Positions 1-8,760 of a DNA stretch of 64,000 nt are shown piece by piece. This stretch comes from Theionarchaea archaeon (GTDB lineage: Archaea; Methanobacteriota_B; Thermococci; Methanofastidiosales; SZ-28-30), in contig JACVGT010000025.1 of assembly GCA_018992685.1 (NCBI GenBank), positions 27,432 through 91,431 of the forward strand. Reading direction: 5' to 3'. The translations under genes and the position numbers were made by a program. The notes under the pieces are model-generated. The model was not told where the DNA came from and did no database searches. It worked only from the letters and a program-made list of their open reading frames with translations. The stretch's first letter is position 1. Each line of letters starts with the position of its first letter.

Positions 1-926
1 GTCTTACCGAGCTGATTCTCTGACTCTTTTCGGGCATGACGTATGCTATCTCTTTCCCTTGCATGGGTCTCACCAAGTCTGTTGTACATGTCCTCTTCTC
101 GTCTCCATCTCGAAACTTCAGCTTGTAAGTTTGAAATGAGCGGGCTGAACCGTAGTTCTAGAGACTGGATTTCGGAATTCATTTGAGATCGATGGTTAGA
201 AACTGCTGATTCTACTTCTGGAGTGATTTCTCTGATCTTCTCATTAAAATATCTAAGAATTTCTGATTGTTTCTCCGTCAAGTTTTCCTTCCACTCAAAG
301 GTCGCAGAAAACGCTGTGTTCTTTATACTCAAAAGAGATTCAACGTCTCTCAGGGACTTTCTCTTTAGATCCAGCAGCAGATCTAGGTTTTTCTCAGCTT
401 GCTCCACTGACAGATGAGATGAAATCTTAGAGATCTCTGGAAGCTCAGCTGTTTTGTCCACGAACCGCAAATAGTCGACAAGGTCTTTTAACAAATCTTC
501 ATGTGTCAAACACCCTGTTAGCGTTGTAACCACCGTACCGGCGAAATCTCTTAAGGAATCTTCATGGGACTTCAGAAGTGCAATGTATTCCTCACATCGT
601 GCGTGGGACGGTTTGTGCTCTTCAAGACCTCTAATAATACCGGGGATATCTGGCGTTGTCTTATACTCAAAAGTCTGCTCGAAGATTCCCAACATATCAA
701 GAATCACGTATTTGTTCTCTTCAGGTCTTTTCATGACAAAAAGAGGCCAAAAAACTTTTGATACGAAGGAAATGCTCTCGGCAGTCTTTTTCTTCAAAAA
801 TCCACCGCCTTTTTCTCTCTCTGCTTCAACCAGAGAAAGGACCAAGCATAATTCGAGGTCATCTGCAGCAACGGTTTCCTGACCATCATTCTCAAGCCTC
901 ATGGCAAAAGGCAAAATCAATACCAT
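1..926 (-). CDS. Unrecognised coiled-coil-rich protein, C-terminus cut by window edge
   Basis: An open frame runs without a stop from the ATG at 926 to the left edge, giving 308 codons of an unfinished gene. The start MVLILPFAMRL is preceded by a strong GGAGGGG ribosome site about 6 bases upstream, and a TATA-like element lies on this strand near 986-998. The first ~110 residues look globular (GGGFLKKKTAESISFVSKVF, then FVMKRPEENKYVILDMLG). Residues from about 170 onward are rich in Leu, Glu, Lys and Arg in heptad-like spacing and probably form long helices. I do not recognise the family. The N-terminal part may be a small nucleic-acid or effector-binding domain, but this is a guess. Confidence 0.75.
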   Translation of the reverse strand, partial: MVLILPFAMRLENDGQETVAADDLELCLVLSLVEAEREKGGGFLKKKTAESISFVSKVFWPLFVMKRPEENKYVILDMLGIFEQTFEYKTTPDIPGIIRGLEEHKPSHARCEEYIALLKSHEDSLRDFAGTVVTTLTGCLTHEDLLKDLVDYLRFVDKTAELPEISKISSHLSVEQAEKNLDLLLDLKRKSLRDVESLLSIKNTAFSATFEWKENLTEKQSEILRYFNEKIREITPEVESAVSNHRSQMNSEIQSLELRFSPLISNLQAEVSRWRREEDMYNRLGETHARERDSIRHARKESENQLGK

Positions 927-1197
927 TTTAGACCCCTCCTCTTACACCACTGGAGTTTATTTCCCTGAGAATATTTTTCTTTCTGAATTATAAGAATTTT
1001 TCCTCTTCAACATGGGCTATGAATGTGATTTTTCCCCGGTTCTGAAATCCGAAAATCATTACTAAAGTCAGGAAAACACAGGAAACGAAGACGAAAGTTT
1101 TGAATTCAATGCATTTGAAGGGTAACGTCATGAATCTTTGCAGGAATAACATTCGTGCTTATAAGAGATTATTATTCCGGAGTCACGAGACCAGGAA

Positions 1198-1992
1198 TTA
1201 CCTCAAGAGTTTCTTTGCCTTGATGATTGGTTTTCCGAATTCTTCCAGCATGGTGGCTACTGAACTTCTATCAGGTGTTCCCTTCCAATCCAGAATGAAA
1301 GCATCACACCCTCCATTTTTTTCAAGCGCTTTCCTGACATTTTCTTCAGTCACCTGAACATACTTGGCCAAAACATGACCAACGGCATACTCTCTGTGTA
1401 GGGCAACCAACGTGTGTTTCTGGCAGTAGTGCCCGCCCCCAATGCCCACAGCTTGTGGAAACCTGTAATCTGGATAGGCGAGAGCTTTCATCAGAGCGAC
1501 TGCTACCGCTTCTCCTGCCTTCTTGCTAACCCATTGGTCAGGTCCAGATCCAATCTCGATGAACATGGTGGGAAGTTCAGTGAGAGGCCCATGATGTGTT
1601 GCTTCCATGGACACTTCGAATTCCAGGTTCAAGGTATCTTTCTGATTCTTGAGTTCCTGAAGGCCCAGTTTCTGGGCTATGGGATTTGAGACACAGATTT
1701 CACCCGCAGATCCTCCAAAATCTGCAGCTCCGAAATTTCCAGGAGTGTGTACGGTTAATGAGGGAACTCCCGCCTCTGAAGAATGTCGGGAAGCGAATAC
1801 AATAAAATTCACATTTTTGAATTCTTTCTCGGGGAATTCTGCATACACAGAGTCTTTCTCTATGAAGACCAAGAGAGAGTCCCGGTAAGCATAGTGTGAT
1901 TTACCAACCTTTTCAAAGTCGAACAATTCCAGTACATGGTGAGCGATATTCATTCCTGCCAGGTCCTGGGTGGATGCCAAGATGAGATTCAT
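1198..1992 (-). CDS. dtdA: D-aminoacyl-tRNA deacylase (archaeal DtdA/DTD2 type)
   Basis: This enzyme hydrolyses D-amino acids from mischarged tRNAs in the cytoplasm. The 264-aa length fits the archaeal/plant DTD2 (GEK1) family. Conserved family blocks are visible: ASRHSSEAG (about 67-75), HTPGN (82-86), EATHHGP (130-136) and GIGGGHYCQKH (183-193), where histidines are expected to bind metal. The ATG at 1992 is about 25 bases after a TATA element (agctttaaatcc near 2013-2023), so the mRNA is probably leaderless. It is divergent from mutM. The family is essentially absent from bacteria, so this gene is one of the better markers of archaeal origin here. Confidence 0.93.
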   Translation of the reverse strand: MNLILASTQDLAGMNIAHHVLELFDFEKVGKSHYAYRDSLLVFIEKDSVYAEFPEKEFKNVNFIVFASRHSSEAGVPSLTVHTPGNFGAADFGGSAGEICVSNPIAQKLGLQELKNQKDTLNLEFEVSMEATHHGPLTELPTMFIEIGSGPDQWVSKKAGEAVAVALMKALAYPDYRFPQAVGIGGGHYCQKHTLVALHREYAVGHVLAKYVQVTEENVRKALEKNGGCDAFILDWKGTPDRSSVATMLEEFGKPIIKAKKLLR

Positions 1993-2195
1993 CGGACAGA
2001 GTAGACACCAGGATTTAAAGCTTTCACCCTTGACCTCTCGGATTCTTGGGTATTGAGCATGGAGTTGAGGAAGAACAGCTCCTTTTTCGTGGTCTAGAGA
2101 CTGCCTATCCGAATTCCATCTCTAACGACCATCAGATGCTGAAGGCTTTGGGTGTGAGATAGCCAACCTTAAAAAGATTCAGGCAAAACGGGCAC
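1993..2195. promoter_or_regulatory. Divergent promoter region dtdA / mutM
   Basis: On the minus strand ctttaaatcc near 2013-2023 sits about 25 bases before the dtdA ATG. On the plus strand ccttaaaaag near 2166-2176 sits about 25 bases before the mutM ATG. Neither start has a convincing Shine-Dalgarno site, so both transcripts look leaderless. Confidence 0.5.
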
Positions 2196-2999
2196 ATGCC
2201 AGAACTTCCAGACTTGGAGGTACTCAAAGAACGATTGGAACCCTTGATTGGAGACACAATCTCAGACGTTGAGATATTATTTCCTCTGACCTTTCGTGTT
2301 CTGGTAGAAGGTACTCCTCAAAGCCTACTACCGCACCAGACTATTAAGAAAGTCACCCGAAGAGGAAAGGTTTTGATATTCGAGCTTGATACCCTGTTTC
2401 TTGTTCTGAACCTGATGCTCACAGGGAGGTTACAGCTGACGAGAGCTCCAGACAAATCCCGATATCCCGTGGTCGTTCTTCATTTTGCATCAGGGGCTGC
2501 CCTCAAAATCATGGACTACAAGAAGATGGGCAAAATCTACCTAACCGATACTTTAAAGAAGGTGCCTCAGTACACAAAGCTCGGGGTAGAACCTCTAGAA
2601 GGAAAATTCAGTGTGGAAGTTCTCTCGCGAATTCTCAGTGATTCACGGCCTGTTAAAGTAGTCTTAACCGATCAGAACAAGATTGCAGGAATTGGAAATG
2701 CATATGTGGATGAAATACTCTTTCGCGCCAGAATGAACCCTAAGAGAAAGGCAAACTCGGTGAATCCCGAGGAAATCATATATCTGTATGATTCTATCAT
2801 AACAGTCTTGAACAATGGAATTGAGAAGGTCAGAGAGGGTCTTGATGACATGTCAGAGGAAGTCCGGGATTTCCTCCTCGTCCACGGGAAGAAAGGCCAG
2901 AAGTGCCCAGTCTGCGGCGAAGTGATCAGGGAAATCGAAGTCTCCAAGAGAGTCACACATGTCTGTCCTCGCTGCCAGAAGGCTACTCTTCCCTGGTAG
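2196..2999 (+). CDS. mutM: Formamidopyrimidine-DNA glycosylase (Fpg/Nei family)
   Basis: This is a bifunctional base-excision repair glycosylase and AP lyase acting on oxidised purines. The mature N-terminus PELPDLEV carries the catalytic Pro2 and Glu3. The beta-hairpin lysine of the family fits the RRGKVLIF segment near residue 65. An H2TH region (DQNKIAGIGNAYVDEILF) is followed by a C-terminal zinc finger with Cys237, Cys240, Cys257 and Cys260. The 267-aa length is normal. Fpg/Nei proteins are patchy in archaea, so ancient acquisition from bacteria is plausible but base composition does not show recent transfer. Confidence 0.93.
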   Translation: MPELPDLEVLKERLEPLIGDTISDVEILFPLTFRVLVEGTPQSLLPHQTIKKVTRRGKVLIFELDTLFLVLNLMLTGRLQLTRAPDKSRYPVVVLHFASGAALKIMDYKKMGKIYLTDTLKKVPQYTKLGVEPLEGKFSVEVLSRILSDSRPVKVVLTDQNKIAGIGNAYVDEILFRARMNPKRKANSVNPEEIIYLYDSIITVLNNGIEKVREGLDDMSEEVRDFLLVHGKKGQKCPVCGEVIREIEVSKRVTHVCPRCQKATLPW

Positions 3000-3076
3000 G
3001 GGTCTCTGGTTTTTGCCCAGGTACCTGGAGTTGACGTTATTCCAAGGTCAAGAAACAAAGAAAAATGAAAAGGGTG

Positions 3077-4393
3077 TTATATTTTCTTCAGAGCCTTTTC
3101 AAAGATATCCATTGCGAAATCCGCCTGTTCTGCTTCAACTACCAAAGGAGGCACAAATCGAATGGCACTCTTTCCGCATGGCAGGAGTAGCAATCCATTT
3201 CTCCAGGCTTCAAAGATGATTTTTTCCACTTCTTTCTTTGCGTGTTCCTTCGTCTTCCTGTCTTTCACCAGTTCACATGCGATCATTAACCCTTTGCCCC
3301 TTACGTCTCCAATGAGAGAATGGTTTTCGTACATCTCCTTCAGTCGTTTCAGCATGCCAGCTCCCACTTTGGCCGCATTGTCCACGAGTTTACTGGTCAG
3401 CAGATCAATGGTGGCCAAGGATGCAGCACAGGACACAGGATTTCCTCCAAAGGTTGAAGCATGGGCACCGGGAGGCCAGGACATGATTTCAGAAGAGGCA
3501 ACACAGGCACCCAGAGGCAACCCACTGGCAATTCCTTTTGCCATGCATATCACATCCGGGACAACGCCCCAATGTTCAATGGCAAACATTTTTCCTGTCC
3601 TGCCAAACCCTGATTGAACTTCGTCATCCACCAGCAGAATATTGTGTTCATCACATATCTTTTTTATTTTAGGAAGGAACTCCGGAGGGGGAACCACATA
3701 CCCGCCTTCTCCCTGGATGGGTTCAGCAAAGATCGCTGCAACATCGGTAGGAGGAATGACTTTCTCCAGGTAGTGCTCAATGTGTGCAACACATTCAAAG
3801 GCACAGCTCCCATATTCTTTATTGAAAGCACAACGATAACAGTACGCGTAGGGCACATGAGTCACCTCAGGTACAAGGGGAGCGAACCGTTCCTTCTGGA
3901 TAGCTTTTGAAGCTGTCAATGAAAGGGCACCCATGGTTCTCCCGTGGAATGCTCCGAGGAAAGCAATCATCTTGACCCGTCGTGTGTACCATCGGGCTAC
4001 TTTGAGCCCACACTCAACAGCCTCTGCCCCTGAGTTTCCAAAGAATACTCTCTTATCAAAGTCTCCTGGAGTGATCTGTGCCAGCTTCTGAGCCAGATCT
4101 ACCTGCTCTGTATAATAGAAATCTGTTCCCGACAAATGGATTAACTTTTCTGCCTGCTTCTTTATAGCTTCCACAACCTTGGGATGAGAGTGACCGGTTG
4201 CACAGACAGCAATGCCTGCTGCAAAATCAAAGAATGTGTTCCCATCCACATCCTCGATAATCATCCCGCGCCCCTGTTTGGCAACTAGAGGGTAGGATCG
4301 AGTGTAGCTCGTGGATATGTACTTTTCATCCTTCTTGAGGATTTCTTCTGCTTTTGGTCCCGGAAGGGTAGTCCTAATCTGTGGCTTCTCCAT
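3077..4393 (-). CDS. Class III aminotransferase (4-aminobutyrate/ornithine/acetylornithine type)
   Basis: This is a PLP-dependent fold-type I enzyme. The PLP-lysine motif is visible as DVICMAKGIASGLPLGA, the acidic residue pair as LLVDDEVQSGFGRTGK, and the phosphate-binding region as FFGNSGAEAVE. The 438-aa length suits archaeal members annotated as 4-aminobutyrate or ornithine aminotransferases; some archaeal relatives are amino-acid racemases, so the substrate is open. I chose the ATG at 4393 (MEKPQIRTTLPGPKA) because GGTGAT lies just upstream and because a TATA box (catttataagg, 4424-4434) would fall inside the gene if the frame's first ATG at 4441 were used. It is divergent from an Lrp regulator. 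Confidence 0.9.
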   Translation of the reverse strand: MEKPQIRTTLPGPKAEEILKKDEKYISTSYTRSYPLVAKQGRGMIIEDVDGNTFFDFAAGIAVCATGHSHPKVVEAIKKQAEKLIHLSGTDFYYTEQVDLAQKLAQITPGDFDKRVFFGNSGAEAVECGLKVARWYTRRVKMIAFLGAFHGRTMGALSLTASKAIQKERFAPLVPEVTHVPYAYCYRCAFNKEYGSCAFECVAHIEHYLEKVIPPTDVAAIFAEPIQGEGGYVVPPPEFLPKIKKICDEHNILLVDDEVQSGFGRTGKMFAIEHWGVVPDVICMAKGIASGLPLGACVASSEIMSWPPGAHASTFGGNPVSCAASLATIDLLTSKLVDNAAKVGAGMLKRLKEMYENHSLIGDVRGKGLMIACELVKDRKTKEHAKKEVEKIIFEAWRNGLLLLPCGKSAIRFVPPLVVEAEQADFAMDIFEKALKKI

Positions 4394-4519
4394 CAATATC
4401 ACCGTGTGAAATTCAAGCCTCTGCCTTATAAATGTTACCATACCTTTATTAGGGGAAAAGAATATACTGAACTACTCAGGCGATTTAGCCACTTCGCTTG
4501 AATTTGTCAGGTGGTCATT
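4394..4519. promoter_or_regulatory. Divergent promoter region, aminotransferase / Lrp regulator
   Basis: A TATA element for the aminotransferase lies at 4424-4434 on the minus strand. The Lrp gene has AGGTGG six bases before its ATG at 4520. Lrp proteins commonly bind between themselves and a divergent amino-acid gene, so an operator is likely here; I see no clear palindrome. Confidence 0.5.
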
Positions 4520-4963
4520 ATGGACGAACTGGATAGAGATATACTGCGGGAACTGAGAGAAGACGGGAGAATATCCTTTCGAGACGTGGCTCTGAAAACA
4601 AACGTGTCATCCCAGACTGTCAGTGACCGCATCCAGAAACTGATGGATAAGGGAGTGATCAAAGGATTCACCGTGGTGATAGATCAGGGTGCTGCGGGAT
4701 ATCCCATCACCTTCACCGTTGAACTGGATGTAGATGTTCGTAACATGAAGCAGATTTTGGACAGCCTCTGTGAATATCCGGAGCTGCATCAGATCAGTGT
4801 CATCACAGGGGACCACGACATCCTGGCTCTGGGTGTGGCTCGGGATATTTCACACCTCTATGAGATTATTGAGGAAAAGATCAGCAATATTGAAGGGGTC
4901 AAGGCAACGAAGACATCCATATCGTTGAAAACGGTAAAAGAAGTTCCGAAATGTTTTGGCTAG
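4520..4963 (+). CDS. Lrp/AsnC-family transcriptional regulator
   Basis: A 147-aa protein with an N-terminal helix-turn-helix (ILRELREDGRISFRDVALKT, then the recognition helix VSSQTVSDRIQKLMDKG). A C-terminal RAM effector domain (VELDVDVRNMKQILDSLCEY, GDHDILALGVARD) normally binds amino acids and drives octamer assembly. The frame begins with an in-frame GTG at 4511, but the ATG at 4520 has AGGTGG correctly spaced upstream and begins MDELDRDILREL as in the family. The divergent arrangement suggests that it senses an amino acid and controls the neighbouring aminotransferase as well as itself. Confidence 0.92.
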   Translation: MDELDRDILRELREDGRISFRDVALKTNVSSQTVSDRIQKLMDKGVIKGFTVVIDQGAAGYPITFTVELDVDVRNMKQILDSLCEYPELHQISVITGDHDILALGVARDISHLYEIIEEKISNIEGVKATKTSISLKTVKEVPKCFG

Positions 4964-5139
4964 GATGCACAATCGATTCAGTGGGATGAGTTCCAACCAC
5001 TCGCGCTTTCTGAGCTTCTGCAGCAGTACTTCTTCTTGTTCGCAGACCTTGAATCCTTCTATCGATGTCGCCTTGCCCACTCATTCTACTCAGGTCAAAA
5101 GGATTCAGCGGACGGGAATCCCTCAAGGAGGTTCTGAGG

Positions 5140-5880
5140 CTAGGCTGTGGCTGCATACATGACCATGGCAGAGAGAGTACCTGCAACAGTGGCCCACAAA
5201 TTGGTCTGGTTGTTTCCCCACCAGCTAATCTTGGTTTCGCAGGTCGCGCCGAGGACAGAATCCACGTTGGCTCCAATGAACCCTGCTGCACTGATGGCCA
5301 GAAACAGTGTCAGTCCAGCAAATCCACCACTGTGCATTCTCAGAATCCAGGCCAGTCCTCCAATGACAGCAGCAATCCCCAGTTCTGCAGCTTCTCCTAA
5401 GGGAGTGATTCCTCCTTCTGCACCTGCAACTACTGTCTCAAAGGTTGTAATAAGAACAGGGGGTCTCTTGGAGAGTCTTCCGATTTCCCCTCCTGCTGTA
5501 TCTGCCGTGGCGCTCGCCATAGCGCCAAGAAATCCCGCAAGAAAAAATCCGCCACCATAGATACCTTCGAGAATTGCGCATATCATGGCAGCCAGCCCGT
5601 TTCCAAATACATTTCCATAGCCTCTGGCTCCCTTTTTGGCTTCTGCGACACCTCGTTTCTTCTTTTGCTCATATTTGTACTGGGTGGCAGCTCCTGCCAG
5701 AACGAAAAACGTCAGTGAAATGACAAAGTATTCCCAGCCCGCAAATATCCATACGATGAACCCAATCAGGAATCCTGACCATAACCCTGAACCACGGACA
5801 ACTTTCGCTTTGAAGGCCAGAGCTCCTATGGAAATCAAAATGACCACTGGGATTACTATTTCGTTGATTGACGAGATCAT
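5140..5880 (-). CDS. DUF92 integral membrane protein (TIGR00297-like)
   Basis: A 246-aa polytopic membrane protein with about six hydrophobic segments. The DUF92 signature appears as MASATADTAGGEIGRLSKRP and LITTFETVVAGAEGGITPLG, followed by GFIGANVDSVLGATCE. The plant member VTE6 is a phytyl-phosphate kinase, so a role in isoprenoid-phosphate metabolism is possible for archaeal relatives, but this is inference. Upstream of the ATG at 5880 a GTGAT ribosome site and a TATA element (ccttaaatacc, about 5908-5918) are visible. Confidence 0.85.
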   Translation of the reverse strand: MISSINEIVIPVVILISIGALAFKAKVVRGSGLWSGFLIGFIVWIFAGWEYFVISLTFFVLAGAATQYKYEQKKKRGVAEAKKGARGYGNVFGNGLAAMICAILEGIYGGGFFLAGFLGAMASATADTAGGEIGRLSKRPPVLITTFETVVAGAEGGITPLGEAAELGIAAVIGGLAWILRMHSGGFAGLTLFLAISAAGFIGANVDSVLGATCETKISWWGNNQTNLWATVAGTLSAMVMYAATA

Positions 5881-5927
5881 TTTATCACGTTTGATATTTT
5901 GAAGGGGTATTTAAGGGTTTGTGTAGG

Positions 5928-6383
5928 TTATGGGGGCGGTTGCTTCGACGCGTACAGGTAGACAGCTTCTGTATAGCCGGGGGTGGTCATGGCAGGTGGA
6001 TTCACGGTTCTCACCTGGGCAATAGCCCTGGCAGGCGGAATTCCCTGGTGTATGAGATAACAGGAAAGCATGGCCCCCGTTCGGTCATTCCCGGCGTAAC
6101 AGTGGACAAAGGCTGGTGCCGTAAGCAAAGTGGCTGCTTCGAGGAACCGGGGTACAGCATCTACGAACTGTCTCTTTGATTCTGGGGTCGTCAGAGCAAT
6201 ATCGGGGAGGTACAGTGGAATATGTTCTATGGAGGAGGCAGTGATCTCCCGGGAGTTGACCTGCTCATCCAGGGATATGATGGTGCGTATTCCCGCAGTG
6301 TACAACTCAGGAAGGTTCCAGGGCCTTCGTACGGGTCCGCACCGTCCTCCTAGTGAGGGGGTAATCCAGTAAATGTGGTTCAC
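5928..6383 (-). CDS. Dual-specificity/tyrosine phosphatase-like protein
   Basis: A 151-aa cysteine-dependent phosphatase. The P-loop HCYAGNDRTG (His94-Cys95-x5-Arg101) is intact, and Asp61 in LPDIALTTPE is a plausible general acid. Translation starts at GTG 6383: the ribosome site GGTGAT directly follows the TAG stop of the upstream peptidase, and the nearby ATG is followed at once by TGA. The two genes are 8 bases apart and probably cotranscribed. The substrate (phosphoprotein, phosphoinositide or phosphosugar) cannot be told from sequence. Confidence 0.85.
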   Translation of the reverse strand: MNHIYWITPSLGGRCGPVRRPWNLPELYTAGIRTIISLDEQVNSREITASSIEHIPLYLPDIALTTPESKRQFVDAVPRFLEAATLLTAPAFVHCYAGNDRTGAMLSCYLIHQGIPPARAIAQVRTVNPPAMTTPGYTEAVYLYASKQPPP

Positions 6384-6391
6384 ATGATCAC

Positions 6392-7681
6392 CTACATTCT
6401 CTTGATAATTTCTTCAATGACAGTAATTCCTTCCTCATAGTCTGCTAATGAAATACTCTCATTGGGACTGTGTGCCCGGGATTCTGCATCTCCCACGCCA
6501 ATAGAGACCGTGGGGATGCCCAGGACATCAGTGAACAGCCACATGGGGCCTGAACCGGACATGGTAGGATAGATGACAGGTGGCCTCTTATGGACTGCCT
6601 CCATGGATTGCTCCGTAACAGAAACAATTCGTGCAGTAACAGGAGTCTTGGCTGGCCAGAGAGGGCCCAGCAATTCAGTCTTGATGTCTGTGAACCCGTG
6701 CTTTTCAAGATGATGATTCAGTAATTGGAATATTCTGTGTGGATCTTGGTTGGGAACAAGCCTGAAATCGATCTTTGCCATGGCTTCTGCAGGGAGAACA
6801 GTCTTGCTTCCGTCCCCTGTGTAGCCGGAATTAATTCCACATATATTGCAGGTGGGACCATAGAGGAGGTGGAAGACTGCTTCTTCGTCTGACATATTCT
6901 TGAGGAAATGGTCAATGCCCAGGATAGTCTTGGTCTTGTCACCATCATAGGGGATGGAGTTCACCTTGCCGAGTTCTTCTTCGGCGGGGGCCTCAATGTC
7001 CTGGTAGAAGTCTTCTATCAGGATGTGCTCCTGGGAATCTTTCAACGTGGTTAGAGCTCTGATAAGTCTCCATGCAGGATTTTCCACAATGACGGCAGAG
7101 GCTGAATGGAGATCTCTCTTGGGTCCATACGCACGAAGTTCAACGTAACACAAGCCTTTTGCTCCCAGGTACATGGTGGGTCTTCCTGCTTCGTCTTTAT
7201 ATCCTGCTTCCCAGATGCAGGCATCTGCCTTGAGGAGGGACGTGTGAGTTTCAACGAATTTCCCCAGAGAAGGACTGCCGATTTCTTCCTCTCCTTCTAT
7301 GATGAATTTAATGGTAATAGGTAGTGTGGCAAAGCGTTCTACTGCGGCCAGACGGGCCATGATGTTTCCCTTGTTATCTGCAACTCCTCTGGCGTAGAGC
7401 CGATTGCCTCTGACACTCGGTTCAAAGGGTGGGGTGACCCACTGATCAAGGGGGTCAGGGGGCTGGACATCATAATGGTCATAAAAGAGCAGGGTCTTTT
7501 CAGATTCGCCTTTTTTTTCACCGAATACTACGGGATGACCTTCTGTAGGGATGACCCGGGCTTGAAATCCTGCTTCTTGCAGGAATTCCTTGACGTGTTC
7601 TGCACAGTCCTGGATTCCTTGATGATGGGCAGAGATACTGGGGATCTTGAGGAGCTCTTCCAAGGCTTCAACGTTGGTCAT
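6392..7681 (-). CDS. M20-family metallopeptidase (dipeptidase/ArgE/DapE-like)
   Basis: A 429-aa zinc hydrolase. Metal-binding and catalytic motifs are present: the HYDVQPP block (His and catalytic Asp), ARGVADNKGN, IIEGEEEIGSPS, and the C-terminal MSGSGP region. A dimerisation lid lies near the middle. The best start is the ATG at 7681 (MTNVEALEELLKIPSIS), which matches the family N-terminus. A TATA-like element at 7702-7711 places transcription initiation at this codon, so 51 upstream codons in the same frame are probably not translated. Likely a cytosolic dipeptidase of broad specificity. It leads an operon with the downstream phosphatase. Confidence 0.9.
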   Translation of the reverse strand: MTNVEALEELLKIPSISAHHQGIQDCAEHVKEFLQEAGFQARVIPTEGHPVVFGEKKGESEKTLLFYDHYDVQPPDPLDQWVTPPFEPSVRGNRLYARGVADNKGNIMARLAAVERFATLPITIKFIIEGEEEIGSPSLGKFVETHTSLLKADACIWEAGYKDEAGRPTMYLGAKGLCYVELRAYGPKRDLHSASAVIVENPAWRLIRALTTLKDSQEHILIEDFYQDIEAPAEEELGKVNSIPYDGDKTKTILGIDHFLKNMSDEEAVFHLLYGPTCNICGINSGYTGDGSKTVLPAEAMAKIDFRLVPNQDPHRIFQLLNHHLEKHGFTDIKTELLGPLWPAKTPVTARIVSVTEQSMEAVHKRPPVIYPTMSGSGPMWLFTDVLGIPTVSIGVGDAESRAHSPNESISLADYEEGITVIEEIIKRM

Positions 7682-7880
7682 GCGGGAGTGTTGTAAATGG
7701 CTATAATAAAGCTTTGTTCTGAACCTTCTGATCTTTCGAAGGACTTGACCTGGAAATCCGGGATGCAACATCTCGGTGAGGTGAATCTCATATGACCAGG
7801 GGTTAATCAGCAGTTGAAAGATTTCTTGCCACAAGTACCTTTATATTTATATGAGGACACAGGAATAGAGGTGTGGAGGA
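7682..7880. promoter_or_regulatory. Divergent promoter region, M20 peptidase / SDR
   Basis: On the minus strand a TATA-like tract (ctttattatag) covers 7702-7712. On the plus strand ctttatatttatatg at about 7838-7852 serves the SDR gene, which also has a GTGGAGG ribosome site just before its ATG at 7881. Confidence 0.5.
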
Positions 7881-8657
7881 ATGGCAGTGAAATCCGGAAA
7901 CGGTAGGGTGGCCATAATAACAGGGTCATCCAGTGGCCTGGGAGAGGCTTTCGCCAGGAATCTAGCTCTGCAAGGATACAACCTGGTCCTTGTAGCAAGA
8001 AGGGAAGAACGATTATTTGCCTTGAGTACTGAGCTCCAGACTGACTATCTCGTTAAGGCGGAGATTGTGGTTGCAGATTTGACCAGAGAGAGTGACATAG
8101 CGAGGGTGGAAGCCAGAATCTCTGATTTGGAACAGGTAGATATGCTCATAAACAATGCAGGGTTTGCAACCACAGGGACATTTGCAGAGACAGATCTTGA
8201 CGGGCAGCTTAAAATGATAGCACTTCACATTGTCGCGCCTACCAGGCTTATCCATGCTGCCCTGCCCAAGATGGAAAAGGGAGGGTCAATCATAAATGTT
8301 GCTTCTATCGGCGCTTTTGTCAAAGTGCCAGAAAATGTCACCTACTGTGCAACGAAGGCCTACCTTGCGGCCTTCTCAGAGACCCTGCAGCTCGAGCTGA
8401 AAGAGAAAGGAATCCGCGTTCAGGCATTATGTCCAGGGTTCACTATGACAGAATTCCATGAAAGAATTGAAGGATTCGATCGTTCGGTGATTCCACAATT
8501 CCTGTGGATGACGCCTGGAGATGTTGCCAAGGAATCGTTGGAGGCATTGGAGAGGGGATCAGTCCTGTGTATCCCAGGTTTCAGGAACCGCATTATTCTT
8601 CTTCTGTCACGTGTCGGCATTCTTTCATTTCTCCTGAGAATGTTTCGCCCTCAGTAG
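7881..8657 (+). CDS. Short-chain dehydrogenase/reductase (classical SDR)
   Basis: A 258-aa Rossmann-fold oxidoreductase. The cofactor motif TGSSSGLG is at residues 14-21, with VARREER at the end of beta-2 (basic residues suggest NADP(H)). NNAG follows beta-4, the catalytic serine is in NVASIGAF, and YCATK gives the Tyr-x3-Lys pair. The C-terminal stretch RNRIILLLSRVGILSFLLRM is hydrophobic and basic and may hold it at the membrane, as in DltE/YqjQ-like SDRs acting on lipid or sterol-like substrates. The substrate is not determinable. The promoter is shared with the divergent peptidase. Confidence 0.9.
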   Translation: MAVKSGNGRVAIITGSSSGLGEAFARNLALQGYNLVLVARREERLFALSTELQTDYLVKAEIVVADLTRESDIARVEARISDLEQVDMLINNAGFATTGTFAETDLDGQLKMIALHIVAPTRLIHAALPKMEKGGSIINVASIGAFVKVPENVTYCATKAYLAAFSETLQLELKEKGIRVQALCPGFTMTEFHERIEGFDRSVIPQFLWMTPGDVAKESLEALERGSVLCIPGFRNRIILLLSRVGILSFLLRMFRPQ

Positions 8658-8760
8658 AGGAACTCCTCAGTGCATGGACGGTCAGAAGCCTGATTGACTC
8701 GTTCTTCCCGTTCCTTTTCTCACGAACTCAGTAACGTCCCATCTGGTATTCGTACACATC

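Noticed and set aside
4394-4441. Longer aminotransferase start at 4441
   Set aside because: It would place the TATA box inside the gene and adds 16 residues not found at the family's N-terminus. The ATG at 4393 has a proper ribosome site.
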